Shown here: positions 36,046 through 48,314 of the stretch, in pieces
Numbering within the stretch: position 1 is the stretch's first letter
How the letters are laid out: the number at the start of each line of letters is the position of its first letter
NCBI RefSeq assembly: GCF_024323335.1
Contig: NC_066582.1
Coordinates: forward strand, 90,206,944 to 90,270,943
Direction: 5' to 3'
Length of the DNA: 64,000 bases
Source of the DNA: Lathyrus oleraceus
Taxonomy: Eukaryota > Streptophyta > Magnoliopsida > Fabales > Fabaceae
Made by a program: the position numbers and the translations under genes
The notes under the pieces: model-generated
Told to the model about the DNA's origin: nothing
Database searches by the model: none
What the model saw: only the letters and a program-made list of their open reading frames with translations

Positions 36046-36170
36046 TATGTTTCTTTTGTTTTTTCTTTCTTTTTCTTTCTTTTGATTTTGCTTTTGATTT
36101 CTTTTGATTTTGCACCCTCTCTTTCTTTGTTTTTTTTTGATTGATTTTTTTCTCTTTTTTTTTTATTAAT
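36046..36170. repeat. T-rich low-complexity linker at the pol deletion of element B
   Basis: About 125 bp of T-rich sequence with TTTCTTT and TTTTGATT runs (A-rich in element sense) joins the integrase remnant to the start of pol. It sits exactly where RT, RNase H and the integrase core are missing. Confidence 0.7.
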
Positions 36171-36640
36171 GCCCCAGTTGGCTGTTCTGCTGATTCTCGA
36201 GATGCAGCTGAGTGTGATCTTCTTTTCTTGCTCAAGAAGTCGGGAAATACCGTCAGGAATCCCTTCAAGCATCATCTTCTTCCGCTTCGAATACAGGGAA
36301 TTCAAAATTGGGAGATGACGTCCGATCATTATGTTCAATGGGTTTGAGAAACAACCTGCATGAAGATTTTGAGTATAAAAAGCACTTTGAAAATCAAACA
36401 AGACAATCGTTATGCAGATGAAAAGATTGCTTTTATTCTTGTTTTTAGGGTTTTTTGTGATCACCAATTTCATGCAAAAAGCAAAAAGGAAAAACAAATG
36501 GAAAAACAAATGTTTAACATGCATTTATTTGAATGAAAATATCATTGCACAAAATGTTGCCAACAATGTCATCACTTCTCCTTTTGGCATGGGAGAAGGG
36601 TTTTTAAACAAAGTGATTGTTGCTCTGACTTATGAACAAC
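36171..36640 (-). pseudogene. Element B: start of pol and preceding intron
   Basis: 36171-36355 on the minus strand parallels the first ~60 codons of pol in A (8858 onward): a proline-rich start, then an acidic stretch and a LLEQE-like segment, with a frameshift. The intron acceptor ATGCAG is intact at 36361-36356 and aligns with the C acceptor and the mutated A acceptor. Upstream to about 36600 is AT-rich intron-like sequence; I could not place the donor. Confidence 0.65.
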
Positions 36641-37616
36641 TGTAGGAAAGCCCACAGTGACCCAATTGTGATAGATCCCACCGGGGATGACAACTGTCAG
36701 TATCTCTTGCATCAGCAGCTTCTGTTTTCTGAACAACCCTTCTGAAGAAAAAGTCGGCGCCAACCCAGGACTTGTTATCTTCAGGCTTGATTAACATGGG
36801 GACCCAAGTCCTCAAAGCTCAGAATACCTGATCTGACAAGGTCCTGCACCTTACTCTTTACTGAAAGCAGCTTTCCACATCGTGACCAGGAGCACCCGAG
36901 TGATACACACAATACTGTTCAGGCCTATACCACCACCGAGGGTTGACGGGTATAGCCGGCGGGTCTCTGGGAGTAATCAAGTTCCGCTCTATCAAAGAGG
37001 GATACAGCTCTGCATACGACATAGGGATTGGATCAAAAATGATCTTCTTCCTCTCATTACTAGTACTGGCTTGATTATCATAGGGAGGCTGGTAAGCCTG
37101 CTGTTGAGGACGATGTTGCTGATGTTGATATTGCTGAGTTGGTCTTCTCTGCTGCTGTTGAGTTTGAGTTGCTGGGATAGTCACAGCAGCGACCTGACGA
37201 TATGGTCCTCTGTTTGCCCTCCTTCGACGGTGCACAGCATTTGTTTCACCTTCTCCCCTTTTGGGTGCCCCAGAGGATGGCTTCTTAGAACCGGAAGAAC
37301 TTGAAGAGCCAGGATGGCGAACCGGAGCGCGGGTTGCTCTGACATTAACAGTCTCTGCAGCAAGAGGCTGTTCACTGATTCTGATCCCCTTCAATTCATC
37401 GCCCACAGCATGATCATTGACGAGAATAATGACAACAGCATTCTCATGAACGGGTACACCCACTGGTGAAGCACGGTGGACTGGTGGAATCATGGCTTCC
37501 AGTCTCTGGGCTAAGGCACGCAGCTCCTCTTGCCCCTGAACAACTCCTTGCATCATTGTCATGAACTGGGCCATGTTTGCCCTCATCTCAGCCAACTTTG
37601 CTTGAACCTGGTCCAT
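36641..37616 (-). pseudogene. gag: Element B gag, capsid region deleted
   Basis: The ORF 37616-36858 (252 aa) starts at an ATG whose first ~40 residues (KLAEMRANMAQFM, QGQEEL) align with the gag start of C. It then jumps from about residue 75 to the Ser-rich linker GSSSSSGSKK. The whole capsid region, present in C at about 61400-61830, is absent. The C-terminal part keeps the Gln-rich linker, IIFDPIPMSYAELYPSL and the knuckle C-X2-H-X5-H-X4-C (CVYHSGAPGHDVESC). A stop follows at 36858, and degraded gag-like sequence continues to about 36641. It can bind RNA at most; it cannot build a particle. Confidence 0.8.
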
Positions 37617-38750
37617 AATCCTCTGATGATTGAGTCTGGTTGAGGTGCGGACGATGATCAGCTATCCTGCCTGACACAGGAACCAGAATGAGAAGTCTTG
37701 TCCCCAAACATGTCTGTAATGCAAGGATCACATGTGCATGATATGCGTATGATGCAGATGCTATTTTATCATGAATGATCCTGAAAAGGATATGCGTATG
37801 CGAGTTAACTTTTTTTCATGCATTATTACTTTTTTTTTTTTTTTTTTTTTGAAAAATAAACATGCTATGATGCAAATGATGGAGCCAAGACTGGCAGGCT
37901 GTGCATCTCAGCACACCGGATCGGAGCTTTGGCTTTAACTTGGAGTCACAATTCCTCTGAAACCCAAAGTCAATCTGATTAACTGGCATCTGAACCCAAA
38001 TCTGGAGAACCGAGTCACCATAAATCCGACTTGTGGAGTTCCGAAATAAACGGAACTGGAGATTACATTACTATCATCACAGGATCATCCATTGAATGGA
38101 TGACAGCCAGATCCTCTGAACAGGTACTCTCGAATTCAACCCGGGGATCCGAAATAAACGGAACCCGCTGATAAACCACGGACAGAACTCCGGCGTCCCA
38201 GAAATAAGTGTCCACAATCCATAGTCACCATCAGTACCAAGAGTCACCAACAAGTCAGTAACTGTACCTGTTAAAATGATCAATCCCCCCCCACTCACGG
38301 GTGTCATCTAGGCCAGGGTAAGGTCGAGAGAAACGCAACATAAATAACCTTTCGCAGAATATCATCCTGTGCACACCCGATGTATGCACCGATAATATCC
38401 CACCAGGGTCTGAACTGCTCGTGATATCAATGTTCCGCTAAGTGGCGTACACCACCCGCTTCCCATGAATCACTCTATTCCTAGGTTTCCTAGATTTCAC
38501 TCATAGCCTGGGTATTGGGCCTTTTACCTCGAGTAACTCCCACCCCAAACAGAGAAACACAGCACAACCAGCAGATGAATATGAATGAATGCAAACATTA
38601 ATGCAAACAATAAATGCAAACAGTAAATGCAAATATATACAAATGAATGCAATAAATAAAGCAGCACAAAGCAACCAAAACCCTAACCTAGAGAGCGCTA
38701 GGAGAGACTCGCTCAGGGAAGATGGACCAGCAAGAGGTCAACTTCTCTTA
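37617..38750 (-). other. 5' leader of element B
   Basis: This is non-coding leader between the PBS and gag. It contains a T homopolymer of about 22 at 37829-37850 (A in sense), and AAATGCAAA-type repeats at 38590-38650 near the PBS. No ORF1 is present, although element C keeps an ORF1 remnant upstream of its gag. Confidence 0.7.
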
Positions 38751-38768
38751 TCCCCAGCAGAGTCGCCA
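38751..38768 (-). other. Primer-binding site of element B
   Basis: The minus strand reads TGGCGACTCTGCTGGGGA two bases inside the 5' LTR end (38771). It starts with TGG, which pairs with the CCA end of a tRNA. Ogre elements are reported to use tRNA-Arg; I have not checked the pairing against a tRNA set. Confidence 0.75.
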
Positions 38769-38770
38769 GC

Positions 38771-41700
38771 TGTCGCATTACGCGAAAAACCGGCGGGAAA
38801 CGAAAACAACAGAGCCGCCACCGTGCGTTATTTATCCCAAAAGAGGGAAAGGAAACGCTCAGAGTAAACCTGGAAAAGACATGGTCTCGCGACCAAAGAG
38901 AATGGGATCGGGAGTCGGTTATGCGAAGGGAAGGTATTAGCACCCCTACGCATCCTTCGTACTCGACGGGATCCACGCACAAAAGGAAGGAAAATGGTTG
39001 CTAAAACACTGCTCAAACACACACACACTGGCTGAAAGAGACACAAGAAAACAGACAAGACTGACTCGGCAGGACACCGCATCCTGGGCCTACTTAATCT
39101 ATCAGGCATAGACATCAGAGTCGAAGTAGTTCGGACTGGGGAAACGACACATGCTCGCTAGGATATCGCATCCTATGCATACGTATCTCCTTGGACGAAG
39201 GAGAATCAGAGCATTCGTAGCTCGGCTGACACGCACACAAACAAACACAGGCAAAGGCAAACGTGGAGCCCGACTGCCAATCACTGGACTTACATCAGCA
39301 TCCGAACCAAAACACACACAGGAAACCAACTGCCAATCGCTGGACTTACGTCGGACTCCAACCAGAAAAGGAGAAATAACTCACACAAACAAAACAAAAG
39401 GGCGCCCGGAGAGATCAGCTCATCTCCTGCCTACGTACCTCATCTGGTATGAGAATCAGGGCGACGTAGTTCCCCTACGCAGGGACACAGGACGAACAAA
39501 CAAACTAAAAGGGAGACTAGAGCTCGAGCCTAATAGTTGCCAAACACACACAAAAAAAGAAAAAAAAGGGCGCCCAGAGAGATCTGCTCATCTCCTGCCT
39601 ACGTACCTCATCTGGTATGAGGATCAGGGCGACGTAGTTCCCCTACGCAGGGATAAAGGACTAGCCTAACCAAATAACAGAGGGAGACACAACTAGGGAG
39701 ACTACGACTCGAGCCTAGATGTTATCATGCAAAATCATCCCTAAGTTAGGGTTTCTAGCTAACTGGCACAGGGAGCCAGCCTATCCTAAACATGACTTGC
39801 ACAGGAAGCAAGCCACACCTAACTTGCACAGGAAGCAAGCTAAACTAAACCTAACTTGCACAGGAAGCAAGTCAAACAAACACACAAGCACAAGTAGCAC
39901 ACACTATACACAAACAAGGGGCTCACACAAAGGTTAGGCATTGAAGCCAGCTGGAATAGGGTTAATGGTGCTCTTAACCTTGCCATTGAGGGGCTAAGGT
40001 GAAGCAGATGAGAGGAGATGAGGGGTGTGCCTCATTGCTCTTATCCCTGGTCAGGGAGAGCATTTGAATATCAGAAGGTGTGGGAGTTCAGAAAGTAGGA
40101 ACTCTATCCACAAGTTAGACTCTATAGATCTTGGGTTTTTACTCACTATGCATCAACACAGGTAGTGTGAGCAAGGTGAATGACACACAGAATAGCAGGG
40201 GATAGATTGCATATCCCTTGGGTTCTGCCAATTGCCTCTTCACTTAGGAGGTCTTTGAATATGTACAGGGACAAAATTAAACAGTCACAAACATTGCCTC
40301 TTAAGGAGGACTTCAGACAGTTGCCTGGCCAAGTAACAGGCCAGGTCTTCCAGACTACATGAAGATAAGAAGGTATACCTCAATGCAAATTGCTTATCAA
40401 GCAAAGCAAAGCAAAAGTTCACAAGGAACTAAGCAACTAATGGTACCTGAAACCAGTCAAACAGAATCAGTACACAACTTCAAAGTTAAAGCAAAAGGAG
40501 GTAGGAATCAACAGTTAAAACATTTAGACAAATGTGAAATGCACAAGGCTCAAGGCATGTGAGCCAAGCAACCTATAAAACAAAATAGATTAGTCATGAT
40601 AAACAAGCAAACTCAATCAATTTGTATTGGTCTCATTGGGTAATTGTTGCTTAACCTGAAAAAATGAACTCAAATGTGAGCAACAGGACCACTAGGACAA
40701 GCCTAGGGTCAAAAGGGGATGAGAAAGTCAAAACAGCAAGTGTCAAGCATCCAAAATCAAGTTCAAACAATCAAAAAAACAAACTCAATTGGTTTCATGT
40801 TCATATCAATCATCATCATCATTTCATAAGCAAATTAGGTCAAAGCATGGCATATGGAAGCTCACAGAAGTCAACAGCAAGACTTAGCTCAAAACCAATC
40901 TCAAACATTTCAAAAAATCATCAAATAAATCATGATCAAACACAACCCATAGCATGGTAATCATGTCAAATTTCAACTCATTTGGACAAGTAGAAGGTGG
41001 TCAATGAAAATCAGAAAGGCAAGGCAATTCTAAACATGTTCAAAGAAGTCAACCAAACATGCCTCAACTTGAAAAAATTATAAATTAGTGATAGCATATG
41101 AGAAATGGATGGGATCAAAACCATGGCAAAGCTTAAGATGTCTACTAATCACATATCAAATTTCAAGTCTATCTAATAAAGTATGAGAATTTCACAAATG
41201 AAATGGGAACATGTGTCACAAAAAGTCAACATAAGACCAAACAGGGGAGAAAAATCTCAAACAATTAGGAAATGCCACAAACAATTCAAAGAAAAATCAC
41301 ATGTAAACTAGACACTCAAGAGTACATTCATGCAAAAATTCAAAGCAATTGGAGTTCAAGAAGCATGGTATTGAAAATCATGAAGTTGCACATCAATGGT
41401 GTGACACAAATTGTCACACCCTAATTCAAAAAATCATAACTCACAAACCAAAAATGATAAATTCACAAACTCTAAACCAAAATCACCATGAATGTGTCTA
41501 GTTTAAGCACAAACAATTTGAAGGCCATTGGATAAAGCATCATCATTTCACAAATGTTTTAGCAAAGTGTACAAAAAATGGATACATGTCAAAAACCCTA
41601 GCATCATTTAAAATTCATTCATTCAAAAAATCAGTAAAAATCATGATTAAATACTAGAGATCCAGATGAACACAATGCAAAAATCCTCATGAATTTTGGA

Positions 41701-43670
41701 TTAATAATGAAGGAGCTATGATTTTTGCAAGATGTGTAACAAAATGAAATAAATATTGCAATAACAATCGAAATAACATGATTTAATTAAATAATTGGAC
41801 ACGGAGTGGCAGAAACGTAAATATGGGGAAAACTTAATGAAACGGTGCGTATGGGACAAAAGAAAGTTGCATTCTGATTGGTCCAGGCAATGGAATAGTG
41901 ACAAACTCATGCAAAGCAAAATTTCACACGATGCAAACAGATTTCTGGAAATGGATTTAGGGTTCATGCTTACTACAGTGCAACATTCATCTTCATCATC
42001 CAATCGAAAATTCAACTTGCCCAGAAATTCAAATTGAGCATACCATTATGACCAGCAAACAACACACATGCATAATCCAAACTCCATTTTCACTAAATCA
42101 ACTTATCATGGAAGATTCGAGCAAAAACATATATGAACACCAAACTTCAGATCAACATATCTTTGCACATACTCAACCATTTTCAAAACCATAACCACTA
42201 TTGAACTCAGCATACAAAGACCTAACTAATGCATGTCAAGATTTAGAAAATGGTGATACGCGAAAACTTACCAAATCTGCAAGGCAATGGTGATTCAGTG
42301 ATGATTTGGCCGTGTAAGCTCAAAACAGCTGCTCCTAGTTGCTTGAAATGATGAATGGTTAAGAATTTTGAGCTCAGGAATGCTTGGTTTTGCTCAAGTC
42401 AAGATCTGCCATTAATGTGTTCTTGGAGAAACAGTCGTGTGAATGGCATTACAGTTGGAAATCAAGGGTTGAAATCAGCTCAGCAGGGATGGTATATCAT
42501 GAACCAAAGCACAGCAGCATGAGTTTTATGGAGATTTTCGAAAAAAGTTGAGATGATGAAAAATGAAGTTTTAGAGAAATGAACTTTTTCTGTTTTCAAT
42601 TGTGACTGCTAGGGCTTCTATTTGGCAGAAAATGAACATATATACTGCTCTTTAAGTTTTGCTAATGGAATGTTAATCACAATTAACTTAAATGAAGTGT
42701 CTTTGCCATTTTGCTAAAAATCCAACCATTTGCAAGGAGGTGCATGAAAGTGCACGAAATTGGGCTTGTAACATGTCCAAAATACAATTTGTGATCAATT
42801 CCAATTGGTAAAAGTGGTTAAAAATGCTTACTTTAAAAACTCATTTTTTTACTACACTTGAAATTAATTCATGTAAGTTCAAAAATGCCATTTTGATTGG
42901 TGATGTTTTGGTGAATGATGATGACATATTTGGAAAGAGGGGATCAAATATGACTTGTTGCAAAAAACCCCACCCAATTTGGCCAAATGGTTTGAGAGAT
43001 ATGGCCTTTTGAAGTTCAAAAATTTCTGAAAATGATTTGATCATAACTTGCCAACCATAAATGGGAATTGAGTGTTCTTGGAATTTTTGGAAATGGGAAA
43101 ACAAGATCTTCAACTTTCATGTTGGGCAAAAATTCATTTGAAGCTTGTATCATGATGTAAGTTTAGGATCAAGAAGTTTCCATTTTTGGCAAATTCCAAT
43201 TACAGGTCAAGTTTCTATTTTTGGAAATTTCTTGTCTGGCTTCAAATTCTTCCATGATGATGTTTGACATGTTATATGAGGCCTATATGGACATGAATAA
43301 GCCCTCTCAAACCAATTCCCACCTTGAAATCCATAAAATCAAGCCCAGTTTACCAAGGTTGACTTTTTAGGGTTTCTGGTAAACTGTGCATTGACTGATT
43401 ACTTCTGAACATCCAATCTTTGACCAAAACACTTCAAGAGGACCCCTAGGTCATGTGAACATGTTGGGCCAACCCTAGGGCCTTGGCTCAATGAAAAATT
43501 GTACTTGCTTGATTGACTGACTGATCTCCTGACTAGTTTGACCTAATTCTTCTGACTGGCTTGCACTTGAGGCAAAAGGGACAATGCAATGCTATGCAGT
43601 GGACCATGTTATGTTATGACCTAATATGAGAATGTATGTACAATGATAGGTGCAAATTTGAGGTGCTACA
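38771..43670 (-). repeat. 5' LTR of element B
   Basis: It is 4,900 bp, TGTAGCACC...ATGCGACA on the minus strand, and pairs with 25951-30849. The scattered single-base differences include CCGTCG/CCTTCG near 26128/38948 and a one-base indel near 28430/41250. No gene is present. Confidence 0.9.
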
Positions 43671-43675
43671 CAGGG
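43671..43675. repeat. Target site duplication of element B, right copy (CAGGG)
   Basis: It is identical to 25946-25950. The 3' UTR of element C resumes here. Confidence 0.9.
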
Positions 43676-44637
43676 GAAGCAAACACTAATACGGTACCGA
43701 GATTCTACTTCAAAGAAAGAGTCCATGGGTCTAGCGTCGAGATCGTCGATTTGGCATCGAACTCTGAGGAGTAGCCGCTTCTGCTGGGAAGATATATTCT
43801 GACATTGTCGACTCTACTAGGGAATGTATAATCCGAAACAAATGCTTGGGGAAGTATCGTATTAAGAACTTGTTGGGGATTGAAGAACCCAAAGCTTGGA
43901 CCAACTTTGCAGGGATAAAATACCAAATACCAATTGTTGAAGGAGAACATCCACAATCATCTGCTAGGAACCTTAAGGAAATTCCCCGAGTGTACCTGTT
44001 CTGAATAGACGATCCAAAGCACTTAAAATTTACAGCAATTTCAAATGTTTCATGATGCAATGTTTATAAAAAATTCGGACGTCATTCTTGCAAACAAAAC
44101 AGTAAAATGAAGATGAACACAGAGATATACTGAATAACATGATTTTATTGATTGAATGGCCTCTAAATAGGCATTTACATCAGGAAGCAATCCCTGGAAA
44201 GAGGTAATTGCACAAAAGATAAAAACAGAGTTTAATCTAATGGCAATGTGAAATGGATTTCTATCGGGTTCCAATTCTGCTATGACTCGTTCGTCTTCAA
44301 GATCCTCCAAATGATCAGCTTTCTGAAAAAGAGTGATTGGACTGTTTCCTATCCTTCAGAAGTTTCCAGTTATCGACACAAGATGAGATTCAGAATTACT
44401 CAGAACGCAGTCATTCGCTTAATCCCTAACTTTTGCCTGGATCGCCCTTTCGGGTTTTCAATCCACCGGGATACCCATTTTTGCCTATGTTTCCTTTTTC
44501 AGGTTTTCAACTTACCGAGTGTACAATCTTTTCATTTTTAATCCCTAACTTTTGCCCTAACCTTTTTTCATTTTCTTGGTTTGCCGGGATGCCCATTTTT
44601 TGCCTGGACTATTCTTTTTTTTGTCCAGCGGGTCTAT
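43676..44637 (-). other. Proximal 3' UTR of element C
   Basis: Non-coding, from the integrase stop to the site of element B. 44410-44640 is the usual post-integrase module with CCCTTTCGGG, shared with A and B. 44140-44170 is AT-rich. Short ORFs on both strands have no domains. Confidence 0.75.
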
Positions 44638-45939
44638 TTATGCGAAGTATTTTTTAATTGCGTCTGAGTTCACAGGGGAAGTGAAGTCTTCACCATCAAT
44701 AGTTGCAAGCATTAAGGCTCCACCATCAAAAATCTTGGTGACAATATATGATCCATCATAATTAGGAGTCCACTTGCCCCTGTGATCTGTCTGAGGAGGA
44801 AGGATCCTTTTCATCACCAAATCCCCGACTTGAAAGCATCGAGGACGCACTTTCTGATCAAAGGCTCTCTTCATCCGACTTTAATACAACTGCCCATGAC
44901 AAATGGCTGCCATTTGCTTCTCTTCGATAAGACTCAACTCATTGAACCTTGTCCGAACCCATTCAACTTCGTCTAACTTGACATCCAGTAGGACTCTTAG
45001 AGAAGGAATCTCCACTTCAACAGGTAGGACTGCTTCCATACCATACACAAGGGAGTAAGGGGTTGCCCCGGTCGATGTACGTACTGAAGTACGGTACCCA
45101 TGCAAGGCGAAGGGTAGCATCTCATGCCAATCTCTGTACGTAACGACCATCTTCTGCACAATCTTCTTTATGTTCTTATTTGCTGCCTCAACAGCACCGT
45201 TCATCTTAGGACGATAAGGGGAAGAATTGTGATGTTGAATGTTGAAGTTCTTGCATAACTCCTTCATCATTTTGTTATTGAGATTAGAACCATTATCAGT
45301 AATGATTCTTTCGGGAATCCCATAATGACAAATGATTTCTTTCTTAATGAATCCGGCAACCACATGTCTAGTGATCTTCGCAAATGACATTGTTTCGACC
45401 CACTTGGTGAAATAGTCGATGGCAACAAGGATGAAGCGATGCCCATTGGAAGTAGTCGGCTTAATCTTTACAATCATATCAATGCCCCACATAGCAAACG
45501 GCCACGGCGAAGACATCACATTCAAAGGATTTGGTGGCACATGTACCTTATCAGCATAAATCTGGAATTTATGACACTTTCGAGCATATTTGAAACAATC
45601 AGATTCCATGGTCATCCAATAATAACCCGCTCTCAACAATTTCTTAGCCATTGCATGTCCGTCGGCATGAGTACCAAAGGAGTCTTCATGAACTTCTTGC
45701 ATTAACATGTCCGCTTCGTGTCTATCCACCCATCTGAGCAAAACCATGTCGAAGTTCCTCTTATACAGCACATCGTCTTTGTTCAAGAAGAAACTGCCTG
45801 CCAATCTTCTCAAAGTCTTTCTATCATTTTTGGATGCCCCTGCAGGGTACTCTTGATTCTTTAGAAAGCACTTGATGTCGTGATACCAGAGCTTGTCATC
45901 AACTACCGGTTCAACAGCAAACACATACGCGGCCCTATC
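44638..45939 (-). pseudogene. int: Element C integrase
   Basis: Ty3/gypsy DDE integrase, almost complete. In order on the minus strand: zinc region (HADGHAMAKKLL, CHKFQ, with the second Cys of the CxxC pair replaced by Phe), core Asp in MWGIDMI, second Asp in ITDNGSN, Glu in AVEAANKN, the block RTSTGATPYSLVYGMEAVLP, and the C-terminal domain to 44638 ending AIKKYFA. One stop (TAA at 44881-44883, in place of a Gln codon in A) separates the C-terminal domain; both parts stay in the same frame. The catalytic residues are intact. Confidence 0.85.
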
Positions 45940-46509
45940 AAGATGCATAACATCGATCTTGGGAACATAGTTCCACCCAATCACCTTGATCATGGAGGAT
46001 AGAGTAGCAAGAGTATCTACCATCTGGTTCTCATCATGAGGTATATGATACAGCATTACTGTTGTGAAGAAAGTCAACAGCCTTCTCGTGTAATCTCTGT
46101 AGGGGACCAGATTAGGCAGGAGAGTATTCCAGTCACCATTCACTTGATTGATCACTAGAGCTGAATCTTTGAAGATGTCCAGAGTCTTGATTCTCAAATC
46201 AATGGCTTGCTCAATACCCAAGATACAGGCCTCATACTCAGCTTCATTATTGGTGCACTCAAAAGTCAGACGAGCGGTGAAAGGCATGTGGGCACCTTTC
46301 GGAGTGGTAATGACAGCACCAACTCCACTTCCTTTGGCATTGACGGCCCCATCAAATATTAAAGTCCACTTTTCATCTGGATCAGGTCCCTCCTCAACAA
46401 CTGGCTCTTCACAGTCTTTCATCTTGAGGAACATGATGTCTTCATCCGGAAAATCAAACTTCATCGGCTCATAATCATTAATCGGCTGCTGAGCAAGATA
46501 GTCTGACAA
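45940..46509 (-). pseudogene. Element C second (archaeal-type) RNase H
   Basis: This is open and in frame with the integrase (542 codons from 46509). Motifs: WTLIFDGAVNAKGSGVGAVI, NNEAEYEACILG, KDSALVINQVNGDW and HIPHDENQMVDTLATLSSM. It belongs to the Tat/Ogre-specific extra RNase H and lies directly after the RT-RNase H part, as in A. Confidence 0.85.
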
Positions 46510-48059
46510 AATACTCCCTTTGATGGTTTTCTGGGATGTATACTGGATGTCGTTCTCTGGCTTCTAAAATATATACTTGACTGGATCCATTTTGGAGATC
46601 AGTAAGGTTGTGTGAGTCAACATGTATTGTCTCAATCGCTTAGCAGCCCATGCAAATGCACAACATGTCTTTTCAAGCATTGAGTATCTCGACTCGCAGT
46701 CTGTGGAATTTTTACTCAGGTAGTAGATGGCATGCTCTTTCCTACCTATCTCGTCGTGTTGACCGAGAACACAACCCATTGAATTATCAAGTACTGTCAA
46801 ATACATAATCAGCGGTCTCCCTGGGACTTGAGGCATAAGGATTGGAGGATTCTGCAAATACTCTTTTATTTTTTCGAAAGCCCTTTGGCAATCATCATTC
46901 CACCTCATAGAATGATCTTTTCTTAACAATTTAAATATTGGCTCACACGTGGCTGTTAGGTGAGAGATGAACCTTGCAATGTAGTTCAACCTCCCTAAGA
47001 AACCACGGACTTGTTTCTCTGTTCTTGGCTCAGTCATTTCTTGTATCGCTTTCACTTTGGCTGGATCCACCTCAATCCCTTTTTCACTAACAATAAAACC
47101 CAACAGTTTTCCAGATCTCACCCCGAGAGTACACTTGTTCGGATTAAGCCTCAGCTTGAATTTCCTCAAACGCTCAAACTGTTTCTGCAAATTCACCAGA
47201 TGTTCTTCTTCCGTCTGAGATTTGGCAATCATATCATCAACATAAACCTCGATTTCATGATGAATCATATCATGGAAAAGAGTCACCATAGCTCGTTGAT
47301 ATGTTGCCCCGGCATTTTTCAGACCAAACGGAATCACCTTGTAGCAGAAGGTGCCCCATGAGGTTATGAAAGTTGTTTTCTGGTGCCATCTTAATTTGAT
47401 TATAGCCAGAAAAGCCATCCATAAAGGAGAATACCGAGAACTGAGCCGTGTTATCCACCAAAACATCGATGTGAGGTAATGGGAAATCATCTTTAGGACT
47501 AGCTCTATTCAGATCCCGGTAGTCGACACACATATGTACCTTTCCATCCTTCTTAGGTACTGGAACGATATTTACAACCCATGGCGGATAATTTGTAACT
47601 ACTAGAAACCCTGCATCCAACTGTTTTTGTACTTCTTCCTTTATCTTGACAGCCATCTCTGGTCTTGTTCTCCTGAGCTTCTGCTTGACTGGAGGACAAT
47701 CCTCTTTGAGAGGCAAACGGTGTACCACAATGTCTGTGTTAAGCCCTGGCATGTCCTGATAAGACCAAGCGAAGATGTCAACATACTCTTGCAGCAATTC
47801 AATCATCCCCTTCTTCACTTTATCTTCCAAAGCAGCCTCTATCTTGATTTCTCTCTTGACGTCCTCGGTGCCGAGATTAGTCACTTCAATAGACTCTTGA
47901 TGTGGTTGAATGTCTCTTTCCTCCTGTTTTAACAACCTGGAAAGTTCTTCAGGGAGTTCACAGTCTTCATCACCCTCTTCTTCAGCTTGAAAGATTGGAT
48001 TTTCAAAGTCGAAGCGAGCCATAGCAGAACTGTTATCAATAGGATCCGGTGACGTGAAT
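46510..48059 (-). pseudogene. pol: Element C reverse transcriptase and RNase H
   Basis: The first exon-2 codons encode a proline/acidic linker, then VKQKLRRTRPEMA, VDYRDLNRASPKDDFPLPH and FMDGFSGYNQIKMAP. A small deletion after MAPE (near 47390) shifts the frame. RT continues in 47490-46564 with ITSWGTF, PFGLKNAGATYQRAM, YVDDMIAKS, LNPNKC, GFLGRLNYIARF and the RNase H part RPLIMYLTVLDNSMG. A TAG at 46564-46566 and an in-frame loss of about 15 codons follow. The YVDD site is intact. Confidence 0.85.
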
Positions 48060-48314
48060 CTGTATGAGTGATGGTATGTGCTTATGAGTGTGAACAAGGA
48101 ATGCAAACTAAACAAAACATTGCCAAATATATTTTTTTTGATTTTTGAAAACTGCAAAAATAGAAAGACAGTGAACAAAATATTTGGATGCAAAAAGACG
48201 TCCTTTATTTATGATAAAAATGCAGGTATTCACATAGATGAGCCCTACAATGAGTCATTATGCCCTGGGCAGAACATAAGACTTGGATATGCACAAATAA
48301 ACAAAGAAAATTAC
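48060..48314 (-). other. Ogre-type intron of element C
   Basis: On the minus strand, donor GTAATT at 48314 and acceptor ATACAG ending at 48060; length 255 bp. Exon 1 ends with two bases of a codon and exon 2 supplies the third, giving an in-frame join from gag-pro to pol. The TAA that ends the unspliced gag-pro ORF (48313-48311) lies inside the donor. The same arrangement is present in A. It is inferred from sequence; splicing at this place is published for pea Ogre. Confidence 0.8.

Larger units (their letters stand above)
25951..43670 (-). mobile_element. Element B: non-autonomous Ogre-type retrotransposon
   Basis: Its LTRs are 4,899 and 4,900 bp, and its 7.9 kb internal region is flanked by CAGGG target copies. 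On the minus strand: 5' LTR (43670-38771), PBS, leader, gag lacking the capsid region, intron acceptor and first codons of pol, a T-rich (A-rich in sense) linker, the last part of integrase, a long 3' UTR with four repeat blocks, polypurine tract, 3' LTR (30849-25951). RT, RNase H, protease core and most of integrase are absent. It must have been mobilised by proteins from a related element. I count roughly 45 differences between the LTRs by eye, about 1%. Confidence 0.9.
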
